Below are positions 11,191-21,749 of a DNA stretch of 64,000 nt, in pieces. How positions within the stretch are numbered: position 1 is the first letter of the stretch; every line of letters begins with the position of its first letter. The DNA comes from Alopecurus myosuroides. Lineage: Eukaryota; Streptophyta; Magnoliopsida; Poales; Poaceae. Where the stretch lies: positions 19,959,639 to 20,023,638 of the forward strand of contig CM054062.1 in the NCBI GenBank assembly GCA_028641055.1, in the 5' to 3' direction. The position numbers and the translations under genes were made by a program. Under the pieces are notes generated by a model. The model was not told the DNA's origin, searched no databases, and saw only the letters and a program-made list of their open reading frames with translations.

Positions 11191-11710
11191 TCAATCAATA
11201 TCGTCTAGGACAGTCTCTTCATCCTGCCTGAGCTTAACTAATTTTCTGTCGAGTTCTTCCGTCCGTCTAGCTGGAAAAACATCGCTTACCGTCTGTCTAG
11301 CCGTAGAGAAAGGCAGCACATCTTCGAACTGGACAAAAATGCAAGAGAGCCGCTGCATTATTCTGTCAATTGAGGTAACAGCAGTGTGTTCCGTTTCTCT
11401 AGCACAGTGAGCCATAAATGTTGCACCTCCAGTAATGCGGTACAGCTCTGAAAAATGCCTGCGTGCTTCATCATAGGCTTCGTAATTGATATCTTCAACG
11501 TCATACACGGTCTCTCGTATGATCTCCCTTATTATTTTTCCGCCGAGGCTCTCCCAAGCATCTGCGTCACGCAAGCAAGGGTTCTCACATACTTTCCGGA
11601 ATGTGAAATGGAAGGGATTTTCCTTTGCATGCAAGTTATACGTAATTCAAGCGGACGCCATGTTTGGTTCAATTTTTTCAAGGCCTTCACCGTATATATC
11701 CAAGCCCAGT
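11191..11710 (-). pseudogene. Unknown gene fragment, long minus-strand frame
   Basis: A 147-codon frame ends at a stop at 11191. The same frame continues upstream past one TGA for at least another 30 codons (GLEKIEPNMASA before the stop, then ITYNLHAKENPFHF). The sequence is rich in charged residues (KIIREIIRETVYDVEDIN, RRTEELDRKLVKLRQDEE) and reads like a soluble alpha-helical protein. One stop in a frame this long suggests a recent pseudogene or an unrecognised splice. I do not know the family. It lies downstream, on the same strand, of the exon-like pieces at 12.6-14.1 kb and may be part of one locus. Confidence 0.4.
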
Positions 11711-12639
11711 CATATCACATGCCATCGCCATGCGCGATAATCGAAGGACCTATGTAGCCACAAACATGTAAAGTTAAGACCGTGGACGACAGAGAATGAA
11801 TGACATATGCGGTTGTAGGAAGAAAAATTAATCCGGGGAACGGGAACAGAGGACTCTAGATCTGGTATTCTAAGAACTATCGTCATGCAAACTGATCTTC
11901 CGAAAGAGAGCTTGTCAGGCAGACCAATATAGGGGCCAATCTAGTTCTACAGGCTTTAAAAAAGAAAGATTGTTATAATTTGGCATGTTTCTAAACAAGT
12001 TTTTCACATTTCTTACAACAATGGAGGCTACATGAAGATAATACATCCATACCACCATATCTCAGCAAGAAACATCTTGATGATATCAAGGTAAGACCAA
12101 AGTAGGCTATCTATTGGGAATCATAAATAGAACAAAAAACACGCTTTATAGATACCGATAATAGTCCATAAAAGAGATCGTATGCTTGCGCCAGCCATTC
12201 TGAAACCATATCATGCTACACTGCATGTGTCTATATAATGGAAAATGTTACCACATGCTTAATATCTTCCTAAATGAAGTATCACCCGCCAGTCCTAGAG
12301 GCAAGCAAAAATATGGCAAGGTGCCAGTCCTAGAGGTGCTGAAAAATATGGCAAGCAGCAGCTCACCGGCCTCGCCTGGAAATCACCGGGACCATTCCGT
12401 CTTATACGCCATGTAACCGCTGGCCGACGTGCGACGCTCATGCTGCTGAAAGCCCTCAGAGGCATATAAATAGGGCCTTCCTGAGAAAAAGAAAACGGAA
12501 GACTGATTAGTCTTATGCAAGGCAGAAGGCAGAGATAAAAAGGATCCGAATGTCTCCAATCCACTGACGAAGAAAAAGGATCTCCCTATAGAAAGCAGTT
12601 CGACCAGATCCAATAAGACCAGAAGAAAAGCAAACAAAA

Positions 12640-14146
12640 TATCGTGCAGACCTGCTCAATGCCGTCGAGCTCATCCATTCTTTTCTTGACCTGGCAGAAG
12701 GAGACAGGTCCTCTTGGCAAGACAACTCGGAGTGATATCTGTATGGAAGATACAAGCGTGCCTCTTCATCGAAGAAAACGTCAGCTTGTCAGCTTGTCAC
12801 CATTAGATAGCCTGCATAGAAAAGTTGTGATCAGTTGCCACTTATATGAGCTGAAACTCTGTCGTTAACGGGTGCTACGGGATAATAGACCGCGAGGTGA
12901 ATTTAGAAGCGGCTGAGGTCGGCAAGATGATGTAGCCTAAACGCTATAAAAAAAATTACATAAAAGACGGGCCAGCGGCTCTGCCGCGCACAAGCATGAG
13001 TCATATGTAGGCAAACCGATAGATCTATTCTACTAACACTAGGCGGGATGCCGCAATGCTTGTTCCCAATCTTCACGGCATGAAAGATTGACATCGTCTA
13101 ACAGAACGTCTTACAGGAACTTAGAAGCAGGTTTAACCTCGCCTACTTACAGGCCGACCTAAAAATACATTAGGTTCGCCTAAACACATATTTACGCGAA
13201 TATTTAGCACAACAGAATCCTCCACTGGCAGAGCACAACAAAGTCTTCCGCTGCAGCATCGTCATTCCCAGATTGTAACAACGGATGGCTTACTTGGTGG
13301 ACCGATATGCAGAACCATAGCGTGAGCAGGCCGACAACAAACGTCCAGAGACCGTGTTCAAAATAGGACATAAGGAAGAAACCAAACCTTTTTAGCTGAC
13401 TTCCCACCGGTTTTCTCAAAGAACTGTCTCTTGGTGGTACTTTCCCTGATACCAAAAACACCTGATGAGGGTTAAGCAGAGCAAACAGCAGCGGCAAAAT
13501 AGCACGAACATATGGTTCTACAGAACTGAACCTTTTTTGGTCTGTTGAGCCACCTTAGGCAACGCTCTATCAGATGGCTCCGGTTCAGCCTCTCCATCCA
13601 ACCCAGGTTCCTTCTCCTGTGCTGTCTCCTGAAGAAGAAAAACACAAAAAAAAGGAAATGCTTCTGTGACCGCAGACCTCAACAATAGCGGGCGGCGGTG
13701 TAGATAGAGGAGCGCTGTCATATGTCGCTAGAACGTTTGCCTGTTCTTTTTTGTCGACTGACCCTAACAAACAGCAATAAAAAAACTTAGGGCAAGGAAA
13801 AAATCGAGGGAGCGACATTAGCACCTAGGCATGGACTCACCACTGTCAGAATCCTTTTAGGCACCGGCCAAACCCCAAATTCATCTAGGAAACTGTGGCC
13901 AAAAAGGGTCCGGAGTTCATTTGCTTTGGCAAAAAGAACAAACAAATTGACGGAGTAAGCAACATGCAGCAAGAACGACAAGGGCCCTTCCAAAACTAAG
14001 CAGGAAAAAAGCGACATCTGTCGGCCCTCCCACCCAAAAAATCCCTCTCTGCACCGCATTGGACAGGCACCCCTAAAACAATGTCGCGGCAAAGAAAACC
14101 ACCGGAGGCGAGAAGCAGGCAAGGCCCTCCCCCACACCCAAACCAA
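12640..14146 (-). other. Minus-strand exon-like segments, unknown gene
   Basis: Several short minus-strand segments look like exons. At about 13690-13770 a segment encoding SVDKKEQANVLATYDSAPLS has an acceptor TTGTTAG and ends before GTCTGC. At about 13530-13631 a segment encoding ETAQEKEPGLDGEAEPEPSD follows TTCTTCAG. At about 13395-13460 one encodes GKVPPRDSSLRKPVGSQLKR after GGTATCAG. At 12652-12787 one encodes DVFFDEEARLYLPYRYHSEL and ends at CAG|GTCTGC. All share strand and soluble, charged composition, as expected of one gene with small exons. Phases do not all fit, so the gene is broken or my junctions are wrong. The family is not recognised. Confidence 0.3.
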
Positions 14147-14649
14147 GGAAGAAGAAATAGACCGTCAGGACCACTCCTACGGATGGAATCCCCCTGCAGG
14201 CCAGTCGACAGCGACCCCCTAGAACAACGGCGCCGCAAAGAAGCTAAAAAATGGCGCGGCATGCGACGGAGGAGAGCAGCCGACAACCAAACCAGACCAC
14301 ACGCATACACGGACAGGAGACAACAAGGCGGAGGCACCTACCGGCGTGGACGACGACGAAAAGGACGGCGCAAGATCTGACTGGCGACTCCTAGGAGACG
14401 AAAACGAATAGCGGAACTAAAGGAATTAACCCCCCACCACCGCCCAACACAGCAGACAGGAAAAAAACATCCCCACACGCCGGTCAGCGGGACCAAACGA
14501 AGGGAGGGCCACCGATCAGAGTGCAAAGGCAAAAAAAAAAACAAAGGAAAGAAAAGGCGCGTGGGACACGCGTGCATCAGGGCGGCCAACAACGACACGA
14601 AGACAAAGATGTGCCAGAGCACAACGTGGCCCACAGCACAGCGGCACTG

Positions 14650-15290
14650 GGAAGCGCAGATGCGCTGAGAGACGCCCGTCGTCTCCGGGCTTAAGTCCTT
14701 AAGTTAATTAGAAGAGGTAGCTAGCCAAGGTAAAAGTGGGAAAACCCAAGGCGACCTAGCTAGCTTTTGAGCCGAGCGGACCAAAGAACGAGCGAGCGAA
14801 TTAAAAAAGAAAAAAAAAAGGAACGAGCGAGCGTGCAGAAGAAGAAAAAGACAAGCTGTTTTTTTTGTTCTTCCGCGTGTTATCCCACAGCACGTTCACA
14901 CCTAGTACGTCCAGCACAGCACAGACTGAATAGAACGCAATGGTGAGCACGAGCGCAGACCTATTCGCAGCAGGGCATCAAGACGCTCGTACACGCCTGG
15001 CGGTACTTCTTTTGTTGGATTCGATCGAAAAGAAAATCCCGGAAAGGAGCCGTGACGCCGTCCCTACCGCGCAAGCATGGTACCGATGGAGCGAATCGCT
15101 TGTTTTGGCTCCTGCATGCACGCGCGCGTGAGGGAATCCAGGGCCAACGCGGTCCTTGACATGAAGCCGGGTCTGATCATGTGACGAACCGAAACAGAGG
15201 ATGATTTCTCCACAAAAAAAAAAAAAAAAACAGAGGACGAACGAACGTAACTTTAGCCGCACAAATCCGTTTCCGCTCTGGACAAAACTC
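14650..15290. other. Spacer upstream of the F-box gene
   Basis: No gene recognised. It contains A-rich runs (14803-14819, 15217-15231) and short 'gaacgagcgagcg' repeats near 14780-14835. Confidence 0.35.
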
Positions 15291-15312
15291 CCTTAAACGT
15301 ACCTAGTACGTG

Positions 15313-15321
15313 CATATATAG
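15313..15321 (+). promoter_or_regulatory. TATA box of the F-box gene
   Basis: The sequence gcatatataga lies about 80 bases before the first ATG of the F-box/DUF295 frame, a normal distance for a grass promoter with a short leader. Confidence 0.45.
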
Positions 15322-15399
15322 ACTATACATAATCTTGGCTCAGCTGTCTCCCTATGCACGCTAGATAACAGATTCAGCTCGATCGAGGTCAAGCTGCCC

Positions 15400-16482
15400 A
15401 TGCGGAGCCAAAACCGGAGCACACGCGCGGAAACCATGCCGCCGCCGGTAGACTGGTCATCCCTGCTGCCCGACCTTGTAAGCCGTGTGGGTGATATCTT
15501 CCTGGCCACCGGCGACATCGACTACTACGTGAACCTCCGTGCCGTGTGCAGCAGCTGGCGCGCCGCTACGGACGACCCTCGTGGCCCGAGCACGCGCTTC
15601 CGTCCCCGCCAATGGGTCATGCTCGACGACCTGTCCACCTCCGCCGACTCCCGCCTCTTCCTCAACATCCACACCGGACGCTTCCTATGGAAGGAGCTGC
15701 CCCTTCTCAACCGCGACTACACCTACATAGGCGCGGACGACGGCCTGCTCGTCCTCGAGCTTGTGCATATGTATCGCCAACACATATGCATCCTCAATCC
15801 CTTCACGGGATCCACCGTCTGTTTTCCTTCAACCCGCGGGTCTCACCGCGTATGCTCTCGCGTCGCCATGGCAGCCGAGCGCCTCTTCGTCTTCTCGTAT
15901 GGCCACGTCGTGTGCTACGACTTGACCGATTCTTCCCCGATGTGGTTAAGGGGAGACCCTAGCATTGAAGCGCTACTCAGGACGGCCGTGTCCTTCCAAG
16001 GTCGCGTATACGGCGCCAACATGGTTGGATCGGTTATGGTCGTGGATTGCTCGGATGTCGAGATGAGGCCTGAGATAACTGTCATCATCCATAACAACAA
16101 CGGGGAAAGAGGCGAAAGCTTTCTCGTGGACAATGACGAGGAGTTATTGCTTGTGCACGTGTCGTACAAGTCCCTTATTTGGCGCGCAGGCGTCTTCAAG
16201 GTTGACCTCGAGGCAAAGTCTCTGATATCGACGAAGAGTATCGGGAACCGGGCTATCTTCCTTGGTCGCCGGTGTTGTCTGTCTGTCAACGCCGATCTTC
16301 TTCATGGCATAGAGGGTAACTGTATCTACGGCTTCCAAGATGATATAGGCGGTGCGACTCACATGTACCGGTATTACCTTGGTGACGGCAGCCGGGAGGT
16401 TCTCGCGGTCCGCCCTCTATGGCGCGGTCCCTTGAGCCTCGTGCAGCTTATCTTGGAGCACTGCTTCGAAGACCGGTGCTGA
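15400..16482 (+). CDS. F-box protein with DUF295 domain
   Basis: An intact single-exon frame of 360 residues. F-box proteins act as substrate receptors of SCF ubiquitin ligases, and grasses have large, fast-changing F-box/DUF295 families of mostly unknown targets. Residues about 18-55 form the F-box (DWSSLLPDLVSRVGDIF, then YVNLRAVCSSWRAA). The rest matches the DUF295 pattern, with GADDGLLVLE, ICILNPFTG and a C-terminal block including HGIEGNCIYGFQDD. No signal peptide or membrane segment is seen. I list the first ATG; the second (15436, MPPPVDWSS) has a better start context and sits directly before the F-box, so it may be the true start. This is the clearest intact host gene in the window. 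Confidence 0.9.
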   Translation: MRSQNRSTRAETMPPPVDWSSLLPDLVSRVGDIFLATGDIDYYVNLRAVCSSWRAATDDPRGPSTRFRPRQWVMLDDLSTSADSRLFLNIHTGRFLWKELPLLNRDYTYIGADDGLLVLELVHMYRQHICILNPFTGSTVCFPSTRGSHRVCSRVAMAAERLFVFSYGHVVCYDLTDSSPMWLRGDPSIEALLRTAVSFQGRVYGANMVGSVMVVDCSDVEMRPEITVIIHNNNGERGESFLVDNDEELLLVHVSYKSLIWRAGVFKVDLEAKSLISTKSIGNRAIFLGRRCCLSVNADLLHGIEGNCIYGFQDDIGGATHMYRYYLGDGSREVLAVRPLWRGPLSLVQLILEHCFEDRC

Positions 16483-16718
16483 TGCACAAGAGGCGTCCTC
16501 TTGATCCCGAGAATATGAACAAACGAAACTTTGTCTCTTTTTTGCCTGGTGGCCCGATCCATTGAGATTCTCTATTTTTCCAACGAAATTTATGATGTTT
16601 TATACTCACATCTCAAGTGAATGTTCACTCAACATATCCACATAATGTTGCATTTCTTTCATATAATATGAAACTCCGTTCGCCCTTGAATTCAATGGCC
16701 CTTCAATTTTAGTGTGTA

Positions 16719-16974
16719 CCCTCTCCGTCCCAAATTATAAGGCGTCCTTTAATTTTGCTGGTCAACGGTGTTCAACTTTGACCATGATTTTTTCTTATAA
16801 CATATCCATAAAATTGGTAGTAAGATATATGGAATGAAAGGATTTTATAAGACTAATGCAACTATAACATTTATACGTTCTAATTCCATATAATTTATTA
16901 TATATTGGTTGTCAAAGTTGACCATCAAAGACCAGCATAAAAATAGCGCGCCTTGTATTTTAGGACGGAGGGAG
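16719..16974. mobile_element. Stowaway MITE
   Basis: The ends are inverted (CCTCTCCGTCCCAAATTATA at left; its partner ends GGACGGAGGGAG at right) and flanked by TA on both sides (16717-16718 and 16975-16976). The 256-bp interior is AT-rich and self-complementary, as in Tc1/mariner-derived Stowaway elements. It lies about 240 bases downstream of the F-box gene stop. Confidence 0.85.
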
Positions 16975-16976
16975 TA

Positions 16977-17560
16977 TATAATTAGCTCCGGTCAGATAAT
17001 ATAGTCTTTAAATGATATATATATGCAGCAGTGTCTATGGTACGTCTCTCGTGGTCTGCTACTATGACCCTGCTTTTCTTTATCCGGTAGCTGTGAGATT
17101 TTGGGCGTGTTTGGTTTCCTGTGAAGCCCTCAGTCAGCCCACTGGCCACAAATTTTGCCCGTTTGGTTACCTGGCCTAGCTTGTGTTTGTGGTCCGTATG
17201 GACTTTAAAGCAGCGCTCATTCAGGCCCAGAGCCTGGCCTGGGAGTCTCGTGTGCATCCGACTCGCCGTTCCTCGTGGGTCTGGCCTGGGAGAGTCCCGC
17301 TTGCCTCCGACTCGCACTCGTTGAGAAGAGCGGGAGACGCGGCGTTTCGGCATAACTCCCACTCCCCACTTTTCTCACCGGCCACTCTTCACTCTATTGA
17401 TATCCCTCGTCTTTGCTGGTCTACGCTGCAGAATTTAACATTTTTGTCCTACGTAGTCCGTCAAGATCACTATGCAGATTATAATGCATGTGCATACATG
17501 CATTGATCAAGATCATGACTCACCGAGTAGCAGATTCGATGTAGTCGTAGGAAAGTTCTG
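16977..17560. other. Spacer, possible decayed MITE
   Basis: The text 'gggcgtgtttggtttcctg' at about 17103 resembles the start of some grass MITEs, but I found no matching inverted end, so no element is called. No gene was seen. Confidence 0.3.
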
Positions 17561-17759
17561 AACAATCGTAGACTCACAAAATTAGGCCTAGTTGCAGGGA
17601 TATCGCTAAGCTTCCTTCGTCAAGAATCACACGTGTAATCTCTCTTATGGTGTGCACACCGTCCAAGACTCGCCACTGACGAAGAGAGACAACCTGTCGT
17701 GGGGTTGTCATGGCAAGTGTCCTCATATGAGAACTTAGTTGCGAGGCCATTGGCACGAG

Positions 17760-18369
17760 GTGAAATTTCAAAAGGGTTGAGCCGGACTCGAGGGAAAAAA
17801 CTTTACCTAGGTTCGGCCCATCGATTGAAGGTAAAATCTACTCCTGCTAGATTGCTATTAATAATAACGATCCCGATTACAAGGTGCGGAATCCGGCTAC
17901 CTATGATCTACAACTTTACTAGCCCAAAACACTAGGAGAAATGCTGAGCATAGCAAACAAGCATGCCTCAGCGGAAGGCGACGCTCAGGAGCATGCCAGA
18001 ATCAACATCAACAATATGCCTGCGAGTCAAAATCGAAAATGCGGAAATTTTTGGCACAAGAAAAAGAAAAACAATAAAGACAAAGAAGTACTCCCGAACA
18101 GGGAAAAGGTGGAAAATTTAAAGATAAATGTGAAAGTTGGAAAGGAAAAGCGAAAGTCGAAAACAATCAGGCCCCAATACAGCTTAGTCTCGCTTATGCT
18201 GAAGCCAAGGATAAGATGTGCATCTATCACTCGCAATTCGGCAAATACAACCACACCAACAAGCAATGTCGTTACATTGACGAGGCGAAAAAAGATTTTG
18301 AAGCAGGATAAAAGAAGAAATCCTTTAAGAGAAAAAATAACATAAAGGACAAAGACGACGAAGCCTCGT
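17760..18369 (+). pseudogene. Tat-type gypsy gag fragment, left part
   Basis: The frame at 17941 starts MLSIANKHASAEGDAQEHAR. A second frame near 18210-18300 reads IYHSQFGKYNHTNKQCRYID, the conserved gag region before the protease. Both match, in the same order, the gag end of the large element at 54.09-54.40 kb (MLTTANEHAAAEDDIRARGG and VHHSQFG). An LTR-edge-like text (tttacctaggttcgg) lies at about 17803. The gag frame has shifts and stops. It is cut at 18369 by a hAT insertion and resumes at 20239. Confidence 0.6.
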
Positions 18370-18663
18370 CACTGGCGGAGCTACATGAGGCCCAAACTGG
18401 ACTGTGGCCCGCCCAGGAATTCTGTGAAAAAAATGATATATAGCTATGCATTGTCCAAATGCAGCCCAAATAGAAGTATCGGACTTGAATGGCCACTTCC
18501 ACAAGTTGTCCCCAAGTGGGCCGGCACATTTCGGTGCACGCAGCAACTGCCAAAGAATGGTTCATGGTCCGTTAAAAAAAAAGTAGTCCACATGCGTTAT
18601 ACTCCCCTCAGAAAAGAAATGCATCACACTATATTGGGTTGGTTCAGTTTAAGCATATAGTAA

Positions 18664-19699
18664 GAGCATGTCTAACAGGCCCCTTATAACGCGAGCGCCC
18701 CGTAAAATTCCGGCGGCATACAGGGTGCGGGCCAAAACGGCCGTCTAGCAGCCCCCGTATGCGGCCTGGCCCGTACTAAAATTTTACGGGGCCTGCGAAA
18801 CCGCCCCCTCCGCCCCGTACTTATAGTGGGTGAGGGTTGGGGTGGGGGTCCAACCCCCCACCCGCAACCCTAGCTCCGCCGCGCGCCGCCGCAGCTCCGG
18901 TGAGAAATTACGCGCGCGCCGCCGCCCCATTCCAAGCGCCTCCACCGCGATGAGCTCCCCCGACGGTTCCGGCTCCTCCACCGCCCGCTCCAAGCGCCGC
19001 CGCGAACCGGAGACGCTCGAGGAGGCGTGGCGGCTCCACTGCAAACATTCCGTTGCAGGGAGCCGCCGCGCCGCCTGCAAGTACGCGGCGTGGCCGGCGG
19101 CCATGCCGCCGACTCTGGCGGACTACGCCGCGGGCGGGAGGTACCACACCGTCGACCCGCCGCCGCGGCCGATGAGCGGCCCCCAATTCGCGAAATGGCG
19201 CGCGGATTGGGAGCTGCACCAGCAGTGCAAGCGCGGCGGCGACGGCGCAAGCGGCAGCGGAGGAGGAGGCGCGGCGACAGCGCAGGAGGAGGAGGTACCG
19301 GCGACAGAGGAGGAGGAGGAGGCCGCCTTCGCGGCGGCGGTCGAGCTTTCGAAGAAGGAAGCAGAGGCCGCGGTGCGGGCGGAAGCGGAGGAGGAGGCGA
19401 AGGCCGTCGCCGACGTCGAGCAGTTCAAGGCGATGGAGGCTTCCGGCCCCGTCGTCTTCCTAGACTAGATTAGGTTAGGACGAGCTCGAGCTCGATTTCA
19501 TGTAGCAATGGTGATCATCTGAATAAAATCGAGTTCATATTTTCTCCCGCGAAGTTCAAATTCAAACATACGGGGCGGAGATAGGGGGTCTGCTAGATGA
19601 ACTTGCAAATTTGAGCACAAATTTTCCTAGATTTCGTGTGCAGGGCCCTCTACACGCGATTTAGGGGGCGAAATTTTAAGGGTCCTGTTAGACATGCTC
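18664..19699. mobile_element. PIF/Harbinger-like element nested in hAT
   Basis: The ends are GAGCATGTCTAACAGG and, inverted, CCTGTTAGACATGCTC, flanked by TAA on both sides (18661-18663, 19700-19702), the usual PIF/Harbinger target duplication. The 1036-bp interior is GC-rich and carries one 172-codon open frame but no DDE transposase. Because it splits the hAT element, it inserted later. Confidence 0.88.
18950..19468 (+). CDS. ORF of Harbinger-like element, UIM-like motif
   Basis: A 172-codon intact frame begins MSSPDGSGSSTARSKRRREP. I chose this ATG because the 40 upstream codons are arginine/proline-rich leader-like sequence. It has a basic N-terminus, a central conserved-looking block (MSGPQFAKWRADWELHQQCK), a glycine/alanine linker and an acidic helix (EEEEAAFAAAVELSKKEAEA). 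The helix nearly fits the ubiquitin-interacting motif pattern (acidic run, then F-x-x-A-V-x-x-S-x-x-E). It is neither a transposase nor a Myb-like second ORF as in typical autonomous PIF elements. Either a captured gene piece or an element-specific protein is possible. High GC could keep frames open by chance. Confidence 0.5.
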   Translation: MSSPDGSGSSTARSKRRREPETLEEAWRLHCKHSVAGSRRAACKYAAWPAAMPPTLADYAAGGRYHTVDPPPRPMSGPQFAKWRADWELHQQCKRGGDGASGSGGGGAATAQEEEVPATEEEEEAAFAAAVELSKKEAEAAVRAEAEEEAKAVADVEQFKAMEASGPVVFLD

Positions 19700-19702
19700 T
19701 AA

Positions 19703-19830
19703 GGGAAGCAAATAAAGTAGCAGATGAGATAGCTAGGAAGTGTTTTATTGATAAACTCCATTGTATTTGGGACGATGATGCCCCTAGTTTAATGCTTAGC
19801 TCTATCCTCAATGATGTAACAATGGTGTAA
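19703..19830 (+). pseudogene. RNase H-like (RVT_3) gene tail in hAT
   Basis: The translation REANKVADEIARKCFIDKL, followed by CIWDDDAPSLMLSSILNDV and a stop, matches the C-terminal end of plant RNase H-like domains (RVT_3 type: H-x-x-R-E-x-N-x-x-A-D-x-x-A-R). Only the last 40 or so residues remain, starting exactly at the right edge of the nested Harbinger-like element. The preceding part was either displaced by it or never captured. Confidence 0.5.
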
Positions 19831-20238
19831 TAGTTTGGGTAGCAAAGTTTTTTATGCACTCTTTTTCTTGCTGGGGTACCTAAAGGGACCGGAAAGTTTT
19901 AATGAGGCGGCTTGTTTGCTTATTATAGTGATATTGATTTCACAAAAAAGAAAATGCATTACACTATGAAAATGGGTTCACATCGGTAATCTAGGTTATT
20001 TGCTTAACTTCCTTTAAAAGAATGGGTGTATTTGCTTGACTTCGAGTCACATGTTCGATTCACATGAGAAATAACATGTTTCTGGTTTTATTCTCTTTCT
20101 TTGCCTGTTTAAATTTTTTCTTTCGTTTCCTTTTAGAAATAATACAACACTTCATTGAAAATTATGCACCTAATTCTGAGAAAGGTATGTTGTACTTAAG
20201 TCTGGCCCGCCCAATTATTTCTCCTAGCTCCGCCACTG

Positions 20239-20472
20239 AGCCTCGTCATCGCATTCAACAGACACAGAGGTTGATTGTTGGTACTTCCATAACTCATTTT
20301 TCGGCGTAAGAATTGTGCATATACAAAGACATGTGATTGATTAATAGATTTGTAAACCCGCGATCTTTGAGGTAGAAGTTCATTGCAGGTTAAAGTTTTG
20401 TCGAAGGGTCAATTTCGCCCGTTGATTTCTCTGGCGTTCAGTCGAAGCGCCCATGTGCCACTCACATGTCAC
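20239..20472 (+). other. Resumed gypsy fragment and spacer
   Basis: After the hAT target duplication the gag reading continues (ASSSHSTDTEVD in the frame of the left part) for a short distance, then decays. The CACTA element begins at 20473. Confidence 0.4.
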
Positions 20473-20943
20473 CACTAGTGGAAACAGGGGCTTTAGTCCC
20501 GGTTCGTAGGCCCCCTTTTGTCCCGGTTGTGCAACCGGGACGGGGCCTCCGGGACAAATACCCCTCCCCATTGGTCCCGGTTGTGGCAGGACCCGGGACA
20601 AATGGGGCTGACCACGTGGCCCGAGCGCTGGAACCTGGCCAGGGCTATTAGTCCCGGTTCTTAATACGACCCGGGATGCATGCCCCTTCTGCCGCGGCAG
20701 GGCTTTTGCCCTTTTCTCTGCCGCGGCAGGGCTTTACAATTTCCGTTTTTTTGGTCCCCGAGACCTCCTGGCGGCCCCTCCCCGGACCTCGAGAAGAGAG
20801 GAGCCTCGGTGTACCCTCCACCGAGCCCCCGGATCGCACGAGTGAATAAGTATATAAAGCAGAATAAGAAACACTTATATTACAGAAGCAAAGTATATCG
20901 ATCATATTATACATGACCGATGGAGTGTATTACAAAATCAAAC

Positions 20944-21640
20944 TTAGTTCCAACCGGAGGCATGGTACTCTCCATGTACGTTTATGACCTCTGCATCTAA
21001 GAAGCCCGCAATTTCCTCCTGAATTGCTCGTATGCGGTCCCTAGGTAGAAGACCGTCCCGAAGCCGTTCGATCTAATATAAAGAAGAGTGGTCACTAAAA
21101 TATATGAAGCTAAGTAACTAAAATAGATAGTAATAAGAAGAATTGACGATTAACGTACATGAAGTTGTTTTAAATTTCTGCCGCTGGGAGATGTGGTCTG
21201 ACGAATGAACTCGCAAACGTAGTATCCACATAAGTTATTCCCGTCTCCTTGTTGCAAGCACTATACGAGAAGATTGTTTCAATCAAAATAATAATCAACC
21301 AGGCATGATAATGGAGATGGGCACGGATCTAGATAGTACTTACTTGCACAACATCAAATGTAAGTTGTTTTTCCCATTCACCGCGAGACTTCCTTATGAA
21401 CCTCTTCCAAACCCTACCCGAGAAAGAAAAAGAATAAAAAGAGTTAGTAATTACTTGATGTCCGAAAATGAAACAAAGTAGTCGATATATTGCCATATAT
21501 AAATACTGAATATTAATAAAGATTGAAATTACCGCTGGATCATTTCCTGCATGTCAGCCCACATTGAGAGGGGTTTACGTTTTGGGTCCATTACAATTAC
21601 TTTTCCTTTGTCAATTTGGAAGATTAGCAGAATATAGTGG
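20944..21640 (-). pseudogene. C48/Ulp1-type peptidase of CACTA, 3' exons
   Basis: Four minus-strand exons join with correct phase. Exon A (about 21533-21640) has HYILLIFQIDKGKVIVMDPK. Exon B (21344-21413) has VWKRFIRKSRGEWEKQLTF. Exon C (21159-21260) has GDGNNLCGYYVCEFIR. Exon D (20944-21072) has RDRIRAIQEEIAGFLDAEV and stop. Junctions follow GT-AG. The His (H-Y), Asp (MDP) and Cys (NLCGYYVC) of the C48 cysteine-peptidase triad are all present. CACTA elements commonly carry such Ulp1-like domains, which may act on SUMO-type proteins. The upstream part is missing; the frame runs into a long hairpin at 21643. The well-kept exons suggest recent loss of the 5' part. Confidence 0.75.
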
Positions 21641-21642
21641 AA

Positions 21643-21749
21643 GCTGCTGTATGATTGTGTTGAAGAAGCAAAGACGGGACCAAAGGTTACCAGCAAATTT
21701 GGTAACCTTTGGTCCTGTCTTTGCTTCTTCAACACCTTCATACAACAGC
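21643..21749. repeat. 49-bp-arm hairpin (foldback)
   Basis: Arm 1 (21643-21691) and arm 2 (21701-21749) are reverse complements with four mismatches by eye, separated by the 9-base loop agcaaattt. The inner 35 bp have one mismatch, a G-U pair in RNA. It sits at the 5' border of the surviving C48 exons. A transcript would form a MIRNA-like stem, but the same shape arises from a small inverted duplication. Confidence 0.85.

Larger units (their letters stand above)
18370..20238. mobile_element. hAT element with perfect 8-bp target duplication
   Basis: Inverted ends CACTGGCGGAGCTA (18370) and TAGCTCCGCCACTG (ending 20238) match at 13 of 14 positions. Both sides carry AGCCTCGT (18362-18369 and 20239-20246), an 8-bp duplication diagnostic of hAT. 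No transposase is visible, so it is non-autonomous. It interrupts the gypsy gag fragment and is itself interrupted by a PIF/Harbinger-like element at 18664-19699. Confidence 0.88.

Noticed and set aside
13787..14634. Minus-strand frames rich in Cys/Phe/Leu
   Set aside because: Composition reflects T-rich non-coding sequence on that strand; no domain, and only short splice-bounded segments nearby look exon-like.
17100..17420. 'gggcgtgtttggtttcctg' as a MITE start
   Set aside because: No matching inverted end or target duplication could be found nearby.
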